64,000 nt of DNA, taken from NCBI RefSeq assembly GCF_020252405.1, contig NZ_JADCDA010000033.1:1-64000 (forward strand), read 5' to 3'. Both the position numbers and the translations under genes were made by a program. Positions within the stretch are counted from its first letter, which is position 1. Each line of letters opens with the position of its first letter. The notes beneath the pieces are model-generated. The model ran no database searches. It saw only the letters and a program-made list of their open reading frames with translations, and was not told the origin of the DNA. The stretch is from Aestuariivirga sp. (GTDB lineage: Bacteria; Pseudomonadota; Alphaproteobacteria; Rhizobiales; Aestuariivirgaceae). Positions 1 to 7,450 of the stretch are shown one piece after another.

Positions 1-50
1 GTCGCATTTTCGACGGTCAGCCGGTGTCCACTTGACCTGAAGATGCTCCG
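1..50 (+). repeat. Partial copy of dispersed repeat family C
   Basis: The window opens inside a copy of a dispersed repeat. The stretch GTCGCATTTTCGACGGTC, followed by a GTGTCCACTTGACCTGA stretch, recurs almost unchanged at 5531–5575 and 32173–32218. The left part of the element, an inverted repeat around CAGGTTTCGGTT, lies outside the window. It is directly abutted by a copy of the two-hairpin element. Confidence 0.8.
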
Positions 51-160
51 GAGCGTGATCCGCAAAAGTTGAACCGCTTTTGCGATAAGATCATGCTCAA
101 GCCTCTGATCTGGCGCATCTTCTTATCGATCGGGTGGTTCTACCTGACCGGATCATGCGC
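51..160 (-). repeat. Two-hairpin dispersed element (reverse orientation)
   Basis: Positions 51–98 are an imperfect inverted repeat running from GAGCGTGATC to GATCATGCTC (module A). Positions 113–160 run from GCGCAT to ATGCGC and form a degenerate module B. Compared with the copies at 12696, 30140 and 62010 the order is reversed (A then B), so this copy sits in the opposite orientation. It lies about 60 bp upstream of dapB. Confidence 0.75.
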
Positions 161-220
161 TGGGCGCTTTCCATCACCGGGGTCCGTTGCTAAAGCCGGG
201 TCTAACGAAGGGTGAGACCT

Positions 221-1021
221 ATGAAGCTAGCAATTGCCGGGGCAGCGGGCCGGATGGGCCGGGTGCTGACGCGCATCGTCAATGAAACGCCGGGTGCCGA
301 GGTGGCGGGCGGGCTGGAGCCCAGGGGTTCACCCCATGTGGGAGCCGACATGGGCGAACTCGCCGGCATCGGGCGGCTGAACGTGGCGGTCACCGATGAC
401 CCGGTCGCCCTCCTCACCCATATCGACGGCGTCATCGACTTCACCGTGCCGGCGGCGACGCTGGCGCTGGCGGAGCTCGCCGCCCAGGCGCGTATCGTGC
501 ATGTGATCGGCACGACGGGGATCGACGAGGCAGGCGAGGCGAACATCAAGGCCGCGGCGCGGCATGCGCGCATCATCAAGTCCGGCAATATGAGCCTCGG
601 CGTCAATCTGCTGTCCGTGATGGTGAGGAAGGTGGCCGCGGCACTGGGCGAGGATTTCGACATCGAGGTGCTGGAGATGCACCACAAGCACAAGATCGAC
701 GCGCCCTCGGGCACCGCCCTGCTTCTGGGCCAGGCGGCCGCCGATGGCCGCAAAATCGACCTCAAGTCCCGCTCTGTACGCAGCCGCGACGGCCACACCG
801 GGGCAAGAACGCCGGGCGACATCGGTTTTGCCACGCTGCGCGGCGGATCGGTGGTGGGCGAGCATACGGTGATGTTCGCCGGGCCCGCCGAGCGCATCGA
901 GCTTGCCCACAAGGCCGAGAGCCGGGACATTTTCGCACGCGGCGCGGTGAAGGCCGCGCTGTGGGGCTTCGACAGGACGCCGGGGCTTTATTCGATGATC
1001 GACGTATTGGGACTGGAGTGA
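221..1021 (+). CDS. dapB: 4-hydroxy-tetrahydrodipicolinate reductase
   Basis: Reduces hydroxy-tetrahydrodipicolinate with NAD(P)H in the diaminopimelate and lysine pathway, supplying meso-DAP for peptidoglycan; cytosolic. The product of 266 residues begins with a nucleotide-binding glycine motif (GAAGRMGR), carries the conserved [15 protein letters not shown] segment with the catalytic His/Lys and substrate-binding SGTA, and ends with the family's [11 protein letters not shown]. The length matches bacterial DapB. An in-frame GTG at 212 would add three residues, but the purine-rich GAAGGG at 207–212 is placed correctly only for the ATG at 221. Gene gpmA follows after 6 bp, so the two are probably co-transcribed. 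The pathway partner dapA is at 60953–61834. Confidence 0.96.
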   Translation: MKLAIAGAAGRMGRVLTRIVNETPGAEVAGGLEPRGSPHVGADMGELAGIGRLNVAVTDDPVALLTHIDGVIDFTVPAATLALAELAAQARIVHVIGTTGIDEAGEANIKAAARHARIIKSGNMSLGVNLLSVMVRKVAAALGEDFDIEVLEMHHKHKIDAPSGTALLLGQAAADGRKIDLKSRSVRSRDGHTGARTPGDIGFATLRGGSVVGEHTVMFAGPAERIELAHKAESRDIFARGAVKAALWGFDRTPGLYSMIDVLGLE

Positions 1022-1027
1022 CACATC

Positions 1028-1654
1028 ATGCAGGACGTGGACCGTCTTCTCGTGCTCGTCCGCCATGGGCAGAGCGAATGGAACCTCAAGAACCTGTTCA
1101 CCGGCTGGAAGGACCCCGGCCTGACAGAACAGGGCTTAGCCGAGGCGCATGCCGCCGGCCAGAAGCTGAAGGCCAGGGGCTTTCACTTCGATATCGCATA
1201 TACCAGCGCGCTGACCCGCGCCCAGCATACGTTGAAGATCATGCTCGACGAGCTCGGCCAGCCGGACCTCGAGACGGTGAGGGACCAGGCGCTGAACGAG
1301 CGCGACTATGGCGATCTCACCGGCCTCAACAAGGACGATGCCCGCAAGAAGTGGGGCGAGGAACAGGTGCACATCTGGCGCCGCTCCTATGACATTGCCC
1401 CGCCCGGCGGCGAGAGCCTGAAGGACACGCTGGCCCGCGCCCTGCCCTACTATATGAAGCACATCCAGCCGGACGTTCTCTCGGGCAGGCGCGTGCTGGT
1501 GGCGGCGCATGGCAATTCCATCCGTTCACTGATCATGGCCATCGAGGGGCTGAGCCCCGAGCAGATCCTGAAACGCGAACTCGAAACCGGCGTGCCGGTG
1601 GTCTATCGGCTGGGGGCGGATTCGCGGCCGGTGTCGGTTGAGGTGCTGGGCTGA
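1028..1654 (+). CDS. gpmA: 2,3-bisphosphoglycerate-dependent phosphoglycerate mutase
   Basis: Interconverts 3- and 2-phosphoglycerate in glycolysis and gluconeogenesis. The 208-residue product has the histidine phosphatase signature [10 protein letters not shown] near its start, with the His that becomes phosphorylated, then the [14 protein letters not shown] segment, the [13 protein letters not shown] region and the second catalytic His in [10 protein letters not shown]. The length is slightly shorter than the E. coli enzyme (about 250), as usual for alphaproteobacterial versions. It follows dapB by 6 bp. The converging prfB ends 43 bp downstream; I see no clear terminator in the gap. Confidence 0.95.
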   Translation: MQDVDRLLVLVRHGQSEWNLKNLFTGWKDPGLTEQGLAEAHAAGQKLKARGFHFDIAYTSALTRAQHTLKIMLDELGQPDLETVRDQALNERDYGDLTGLNKDDARKKWGEEQVHIWRRSYDIAPPGGESLKDTLARALPYYMKHIQPDVLSGRRVLVAAHGNSIRSLIMAIEGLSPEQILKRELETGVPVVYRLGADSRPVSVEVLG

Positions 1655-1697
1655 CGCCGCAGACCGCAGCGCGGCTTCGATCGGGCCAGTTGTTGCC

Positions 1698-2829
1698 CTA
1701 TTCGATATCCTCGATCACCTGGTCGCCGCCGCCCTTCACCTTATGGGCGAGCGATGCCTGGATGAAGTCTTCGACTTCGCCGTCCAGCACGTCGCCGGGG
1801 GCGGTGGAGGTGTGGCCGGTGCGCAGGTCCTTCACCAGCTGGTAGGGCTGCAGAACGTAGGAGCGGATCTGGTGGCCCCAGCCGATATCGGTCTTCTTGG
1901 CGTTGGCCGCGTCGACCTTCTCCTGCTGTTTCTGCAGTTCCATTTCATAGAGGCGGGCCTTCAGCATCTTGAGGGCGGTGGCGCGGTTCTTGTGCTGCGA
2001 GCGCTCGGCCTGGCAGGCGACGATGATGCCGGTCGGGATATGGGTGATGCGAACCGCCGAATCGGTGGTGTTCACGTGCTGGCCGCCGGCGCCTGAGGCG
2101 CGGTAGGTGTCAACCTTCAGATCCGAGTCCACCACCACGATGTCGATGTTGTCGTCCACCACCGGATAGACCCAGACGGAGGAGAAGGAGGTGTGGCGGC
2201 GCGCGTTCGAATCATAGGGCGAGATGCGCACCAGGCGGTGCACGCCCGACTCGGTCTTGAGCTTGCCATAGGCATTGTGGCCCCTGATCTGCATGGTGCA
2301 GGACTTGATGCCCGCCTCTTCGCCCGCATGCTCGTCCAGCACCTCGGCCTTGAAGCCGTATTTGTTGGCGTAGCGCAGATACATGCGCATCAGCATCGAG
2401 GCCCAGTCCTGGCTTTCGGTGCCGCCGGCGCCGGCGTTGATCTGCAGATAGGCGTCGTTGGCGTCGGCCTCGCCCGAGAGCAGCGTCTCGATCTCGGTCT
2501 CGGCCACCTTGGGCCGCAGCGCCTGCAGCGACGTCTCGGCCTCGGCAATGATCGACTCGTCGCCCTCGCTCTCGCCCATCTGGATCAGCTCGGTATTGTC
2601 GGCGATCGACTGCTCGAGGCCGCGGATCATGGCGATGCGCTTGTCGAGGTCCTGGCGCTCGCGCATCAGCTTCTGCGCCTTCTGCGGGTCATTCCAGATC
2701 GAGGGGTCCTCGGACTTTGCGTTCAGTTCGGCGAGACGGCGCAGCGCATTGTCCCAGTCAAAGATGCCTCCTCAGCAGCCCGATGGACTGCTTCATGTCG
2801 TCGACCATCGACGAGATTTCAGCGCGCAT
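1698..2829 (-). CDS. prfB: Peptide chain release factor 2 (programmed +1 frameshift)
   Basis: Terminates translation at UGA and UAA. The gene is in two frames. From an ATG at 2829, 23 codons end [12 protein letters not shown] and reach an in-frame UGA (2760–2758). A +1 shift at CTTTGAC continues into [15 protein letters not shown] and the long downstream frame, giving about 376 residues, normal for RF2. The SGAGGQHVN segment holds the GGQ motif for peptidyl-tRNA hydrolysis. The stop-recognition tripeptide position reads SPY rather than the E. coli SPF ([15 protein letters not shown]). The start has an AGCAGGA-type ribosome site. The gene lies 36 bp downstream of mrcA on the same strand. Annotating only the downstream frame (from 2666) would lose the N-terminus. 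Confidence 0.95.
2757..2772 (-). promoter_or_regulatory. prfB +1 programmed frameshift site
   Basis: On the minus strand the sequence reads AGGAGGCATCTTTGAC. The Shine-Dalgarno-like AGGAGG lies exactly three bases before the CTT slippery codon, which is followed by the in-frame TGA and a C. Element order and spacing match the known E. coli site (AGGGGGTATCTTTGAC). RF2 thereby controls its own synthesis: scarce RF2 lets the ribosome pause and shift. Confidence 0.95.
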
Positions 2830-2865
2830 GATTCCTGCTCAAACAACAGAGTGACGTTGCGGGGT

Positions 2866-5421
2866 TCAATAGAGGCCGCCGCCCTGCCCCGTCAACCCGC
2901 CACTGGCCGAAGGCTGTTGTGGCGCGGGCGCGGCGGATATAACCCCGCCCGAGTCGCCCTGACCGGGCGGCACCAGCATCACGCCGCCACTGGCGGCGGT
3001 TCCGGCGGCCGCAATGGCGCCTTCGCCGATGATCTTGGTCGAATCCGGCGGCTCGTCGCCCGGTTTGAAGGCATCGAGAATGACGCCAGGCTGACCGAAG
3101 ATGCCGCGCTTGCCGCTCTTGGCGTCGATGGGGATCAGCTCGATGGCGCGCGGCACGCGGAAGGGTGTCGCCGGCTTGTCCTTCAAGGCGAGCTTCATGA
3201 AGTCGGCGACGATGGGCGCGACCAGCTCGCCGCCGGTGCGGCCCTTGCCCATGGGCTTCGGGTTGTCGAAGCCGACGTAGCAGCCCACCACCATGTCCGG
3301 CGTGAAGCCGATGAACCAGGCATCGCGCTCGTCGTTCGACGTGCCCGTCTTGCCGGCCACGGGCTTGCCCACCGCCAGAATTTTCTTGCCGGTGCCGCGC
3401 TGGACCACACCTTCCATCATCGACGTGATCTGATAGGCGGTATAGGGGTTCATCACCTGCTCGCTCACATCGACCAGGTCCGGCTCCGGCAGGTCGGGGC
3501 TCCAGCCGGGGGCCTGGCAATTGGCGCAGTCGCGCTTGTCGTGTTTATAGATCGTCTTGCCGTAGCGGTCCTGGATACGGTCGATCAGGGTGGGTTCGAC
3601 CCGCTTGCCGCTGTTGTCGATCATGGCATAGGCGGTGACCATTTTCATGAGCGTGGTCTCGCCCGCGCCCAGCGCCATGGCGAGTTCGGCGGGCAGCTTG
3701 TCATAGATGCCGAGACGGGTCGCGAGGTCAATGATCTTGGCCATGCCGAGCTCGCTGGCGAGCCTGACCGTCATCACGTTGCGCGACTGTTCGATGCCGC
3801 GGCGCAGCGTCGAGGGACCGAAAAACTTGTTCTGATAATTCTTGGGCTTCCACATCGAGCCGTCCGGCATCTTGAACTCGATGGGCGCATCCATGATGAC
3901 GGAAGCGGGGGAATAGCCATTGTCGAGGGCGGCCGCATAGACGATGGGCTTGAAGGATGAGCCCGGCTGGCGCAGCGCCTGAACGGCGCGGTTGAACTGG
4001 CTCCGCCCATAGGAGAAGCCCCCGACAAGGGCCAGCACCCGGCCGGTGTGCGGGTCCATGGCGATCATGGCGCCGTCGATCTCCGGCGCCTGCATCAGAT
4101 GATACTGGCCGGTATCCTTGTTGGGGGCCACATAGACGATGTCACCCGGCTTCAGCACATCCGATGCCTTCTTAACCTCGGGGCCGAGCGCCGTGCCGTC
4201 GATATAGGCGCGTGCCCAGCTCATCAGCGCCAGCGGGATCTTGCCGGTCTCGCGCTCCGGCGCCAGCACGCCGTCAGGCTGGGTATTGGGCTGCAGACCA
4301 ATGGTGGCTTCGCCGTCATTGACATCGAGCACCACGGCGATGCGCCAGGGCGCCATGTCCTCCGGCGCCTTCCTGTTCTTGATGAGCAGCGCCCAGTCCG
4401 CCGCCGCGCCCAGATCGGCGTTTGCGATGGGGCCGCGGTAACCGCGCTTGCGGTCGAAGTTGATAAGGCCGCGGGCCAGAGACTGGCGGGCATACAGCTG
4501 CAGCTTGGGATCGAGCGTGGTGCGGACCGAGAGGCCGCCCTTTTCCATCTTGTCCTTGCCGTAGAGACCGATCAGCTCGCGGCGCACTTCCTCGGCGAAG
4601 CTCTCGGCGTTGAAGAGCTGCGCGCCGAAGGGGCGCGGCGTTACGACCAGGGGTTTGGCCTGCGCCTCCTTCATCTGGTCTTCGGTGATGTAGCCGTTCT
4701 CCCGCATCTGCACCAGCACCCAGTTGCGGCGCTCGATGGCGCGTTCCTTCTGGCGGAATGGATGGTAGTTGTTGGGGCCCTTGGGCAGCGCCGCGAGATA
4801 GGCCATCTCCTCCAGCGACAGCTGGTCGAGCGACTTGCCGAAATAGTTGAGCGAGGCGGCGGCCACGCCATAGGAATTCAGCCCCAAGAAGATCTCGTTG
4901 AGATAGAGCTCGAGGATCTGGTCCTTGGTGAAGGTCTGCTCGATGCGGCGGACGAGGATCGCCTCCTTCAGCTTGCGGTCGAGCGAGCGTTCGTTGGTGA
5001 GAAGGAAGTTCTTGGCCACCTGCTGCGTGATGGTCGAGGCGCCGACGATCTGGCCCTTGCCGGTCAGCTTGACCTGGGCAAAGCGCCAGGCGGCGGCGGC
5101 AATGCCCATCCAGTCAAGCCCGCCATGGGTGAAGAAGGTCTTGTCCTCGGCCGAGGTGAAGGCGTCGATCAAGGGCTTCGGCATCTGGCTGACGGGCACG
5201 AAGAGGCGGCGCTCCTCCGCATATTCCGCCAGCATGGAGCCGTCGGCGGCATAGATGCGGGTCATCACCGGAGGGGCGTAATTGGCAAGCTGGGTGTAGT
5301 CGGGCAGGTCCTTCGAGGCGGTCCAGAGCACATAGCCCACGCCCGCCGCGCCGGCGACGAACAGCATGAAACCGACCGCGAACAACCACCCGAGGAAACG
5401 AAGCATTCTACGAAACGACAC
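2866..5421 (-). CDS. mrcA: Class A penicillin-binding protein 1A
   Basis: Bifunctional enzyme that polymerises (glycosyltransferase) and crosslinks (transpeptidase) peptidoglycan in the periplasm. The 851 residues start with one membrane anchor (about residues 8–33). The GT51 domain follows, with the catalytic Glu in SAEDKTFFTHGG and the motifs ASTITQQVAKNF, KEAILVRRIE and LYLNEIFLG. The transpeptidase domain has the nucleophile in SSFK (S488–K491) and KTGT (K691 onward). The alanine/glycine-rich C-terminal tail is probably disordered. Length is normal for Mrc proteins. It lies between amiC upstream and prfB downstream on the same strand, an order known from other rhizobia. Confidence 0.95.
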   Translation of the reverse strand: MSFRRMLRFLGWLFAVGFMLFVAGAAGVGYVLWTASKDLPDYTQLANYAPPVMTRIYAADGSMLAEYAEERRLFVPVSQMPKPLIDAFTSAEDKTFFTHGGLDWMGIAAAAWRFAQVKLTGKGQIVGASTITQQVAKNFLLTNERSLDRKLKEAILVRRIEQTFTKDQILELYLNEIFLGLNSYGVAAASLNYFGKSLDQLSLEEMAYLAALPKGPNNYHPFRQKERAIERRNWVLVQMRENGYITEDQMKEAQAKPLVVTPRPFGAQLFNAESFAEEVRRELIGLYGKDKMEKGGLSVRTTLDPKLQLYARQSLARGLINFDRKRGYRGPIANADLGAAADWALLIKNRKAPEDMAPWRIAVVLDVNDGEATIGLQPNTQPDGVLAPERETGKIPLALMSWARAYIDGTALGPEVKKASDVLKPGDIVYVAPNKDTGQYHLMQAPEIDGAMIAMDPHTGRVLALVGGFSYGRSQFNRAVQALRQPGSSFKPIVYAAALDNGYSPASVIMDAPIEFKMPDGSMWKPKNYQNKFFGPSTLRRGIEQSRNVMTVRLASELGMAKIIDLATRLGIYDKLPAELAMALGAGETTLMKMVTAYAMIDNSGKRVEPTLIDRIQDRYGKTIYKHDKRDCANCQAPGWSPDLPEPDLVDVSEQVMNPYTAYQITSMMEGVVQRGTGKKILAVGKPVAGKTGTSNDERDAWFIGFTPDMVVGCYVGFDNPKPMGKGRTGGELVAPIVADFMKLALKDKPATPFRVPRAIELIPIDAKSGKRGIFGQPGVILDAFKPGDEPPDSTKIIGEGAIAAAGTAASGGVMLVPPGQGDSGGVISAAPAPQQPSASGGLTGQGGGLY

Positions 5422-5480
5422 CTGCCTGTTGCGGCCCGCCGGATAACACAGCCCCGAGGCCCATCTATAATTAATTCGCT

Positions 5481-5582
5481 AGATCAGGTTTCGGTTCAGT
5501 GGAATCGAAGCCTGATCTGTTTCTTTGTTTGGTCGCATTTTCGACGGTCAACCGGTGTCCACTTGACCTGAAAATTTTCTAG
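5481..5582 (+). repeat. Dispersed repeat family C, full copy
   Basis: A copy of about 100 bp lies between amiC and mrcA. It starts with an inverted repeat, CAGGTTTCGGTT pairing with AATCGAAGCCTG. It continues through TTTGTTTGGTCGCATTTT, the ACGGTCAACCGGTGTCCAC stretch and a final ACCTGAAAATTTTCT. The same series occurs at 32121–32224 and, lacking its left half, at 1–50. Confidence 0.85.
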
Positions 5583-5682
5583 AAGCCGATTGTGGCCCTT
5601 GGGTGGCGGGAACCCGGCCCCCGCGCCACGCCGGGCGAGACAGGCGAACCAGCTGCCTTTTCGTTGAATCTTGTCTTGGCCT

Positions 5683-6945
5683 TCAGGGCGTCTTGGCGGC
5701 CATCTGGGTGGCAAAATACGTCTCGACGGCGCGGCCCATGGCGGCAGCGACCTTCTGCTGCCACTCCGGCGAGGTGAGCTGGCTTTCATCCTGCCTGCTT
5801 GACAGGAAGCCCAGTTCGATCAGCACCGAGGGCACGTCCGCCGCCTTCAGCACCATGAAGCCCGCCGAGCGCATCGGCTTGCCGGTGAAGACTGTGACCG
5901 GCGCCATCTCCGCCACCGCCTTCCTGGCGAAGACCAGCGAGTGGGTTTTCGATTCGCGCTGGGCGAGGTCGATCAGGATGTCGGTCACTTCCTGGTTCTC
6001 GGCCTCGAGGTCGACGCCGGCGATGATGTCGGCGCGATTCTCCTTGTGGGCCAGGGCCTCGGCCTCGGCGTCGGAGGCTTTTTCGGAAAGGGTGTAAATG
6101 GTGGCGCCGCGGGCGTCGCCGCCCCTCACCGTGTCGGCATGGATGGCGATGAACAGGTCCGCCTCTTTTTCGCGCGCGATCCTCACGCGGTCGCGGAGGG
6201 TCAGGAATGTGTCGTCCGAGCGGGTCATCACCACATCGATTGCGCCGGTCGCTTCAAGCACCTTCTTCAGCTTCAGGCCGAAGGCGAGGACGACATCCTT
6301 CTCGCGCGTGTTGCTGAGGCCGATGGCGCCGGGATCGATGCCGCCGTGGCCGGGGTCAATGACGACGAGCTTGCGCACGCGCGGGGCGGCGCCGCCGGAG
6401 CCGGGCGGGGTCTCCACGGCGGGGGCGGCGCTGGCCGTGGCGCTGGCCGCATCGGCTGCCAGCCGCGCGTCGAAGGCCTGCTTGGTGGTTCTGACGATGT
6501 CGACGACGATGCGCGCCGGCTGGCCATCCTTCGGCTTGAGCAGAAAGGCCTTGTCGATGAGCACCGGGCCGTCGGTGTCGAGAACGATGCGGGAATGCGC
6601 ATCGTCCACCGGGCCAAAGCGATATTGCGTCACCAGGCCCCGGGTGCTGTCCCCCGCGCCTTCCCGAAGCGAAAACGACACCTGCGGCAGGTCGATCATC
6701 ACCCGGTAGGGATTGGCCAGCACATAGACGGTGTATCCCACGGGCGCCGACAGATCGGCCACGAAACGCGTGCGGGTCTTGTCGCCGGCCACCCGCGCCG
6801 CCGTGGCGACGGTCATGGCGGATCTATCGGCGGCATCCGCCACGGGCAGGCGGTAGCCGGAGGCCAGAAACAGCACGGCCAGAAACAGCACGGGCAGCAG
6901 GCGGGCTGCTGCCAAGCGGCGAGGACTGGCTGTTTCAGGCGTCAT
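5683..6945 (-). CDS. amiC: N-acetylmuramoyl-L-alanine amidase with AMIN domain
   Basis: Zinc amidase that cuts peptide stems from peptidoglycan, typically during daughter-cell separation; periplasmic. The 420 residues comprise a signal peptide (hydrophobic to about residue 30, cut near AADA), an AMIN targeting domain at roughly 50–160 that would recruit it to the septum, a linker, and an Amidase_3 domain from about 193. Zinc ligands are visible as His200 in DPGHGG, Glu in NTREKD and His in FIAIHAD, with the catalytic Glu in IELGFLSS. It is transcribed away from rne and heads the group with mrcA and prfB. LytM-type activators normally switch on such amidases; a degenerate LytM lipoprotein is encoded at 56447–57865. 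Confidence 0.93.
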   Translation of the reverse strand: MTPETASPRRLAAARLLPVLFLAVLFLASGYRLPVADAADRSAMTVATAARVAGDKTRTRFVADLSAPVGYTVYVLANPYRVMIDLPQVSFSLREGAGDSTRGLVTQYRFGPVDDAHSRIVLDTDGPVLIDKAFLLKPKDGQPARIVVDIVRTTKQAFDARLAADAASATASAAPAVETPPGSGGAAPRVRKLVVIDPGHGGIDPGAIGLSNTREKDVVLAFGLKLKKVLEATGAIDVVMTRSDDTFLTLRDRVRIAREKEADLFIAIHADTVRGGDARGATIYTLSEKASDAEAEALAHKENRADIIAGVDLEAENQEVTDILIDLAQRESKTHSLVFARKAVAEMAPVTVFTGKPMRSAGFMVLKAADVPSVLIELGFLSSRQDESQLTSPEWQQKVAAAMGRAVETYFATQMAAKTP

Positions 6946-7450
6946 GGACCGGCGGCACTGCGGGTTGGGAACTCGGTGGTCGCAGGCTAGGGCCTCCAGG
7001 GTTAATCAATGGTTGCCATGCGCCCTTCAGAGGAAAGCTTGCATTTTGGCAACCTGCCTCATAAGAAGGAACCGTCTCCTGTGGTCAGGGCCGCGACTCT
7101 GCGGCAGAATCGGCTGCGGGTGGAGTTTTCGCGGGAAGCGGGGGATCCGGAGGCAGTTTCTGCCAGCCCCGCTCGACGCAGTCCAAGAGCTGGATCCTGT
7201 GCCGGATCAGCCATTTAGAACCGTTCCGTGAACCGGAACATAAGGAAATCCTGGGCATGTCCCACGCCACGACGAGCGCGCTGAACGAGAACCGGGCAAG
7301 ACCGGCTCTGGTCGCCTGTTTGCCCGTGTCCGCTGGCTGGACCCGCATGCCCCATTCGCGCTGCAGCACCCGCATCTCCAACAGGCGTCTCCTCACCGGA
7401 GCGGAGAACCTATCGGCACATTTGCCGGGCTGGCGCAGAGGACGTGACTC
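6946..7450 (+). promoter_or_regulatory. Divergent amiC/rne intergenic region and probable rne leader
   Basis: About 505 bp without a convincing gene separates divergent amiC and rne. It must hold both promoters. The part nearer rne is GC-rich and contains inverted repeats such as CCGTTCC/GGAAC around 7215–7240. In E. coli a long structured rne leader mediates autoregulation by RNase E itself. A similar role here is inference from length and position. A forward open frame from 7257 overlaps the rne start and has no homology I recognise. Confidence 0.45.

Noticed and set aside
2757-2763. Sequencing error or inactivating stop in prfB
   Set aside because: The context CTTTGAC with AGGAGG three bases upstream is the known programmed site; correcting it as an error would remove a real regulatory feature.
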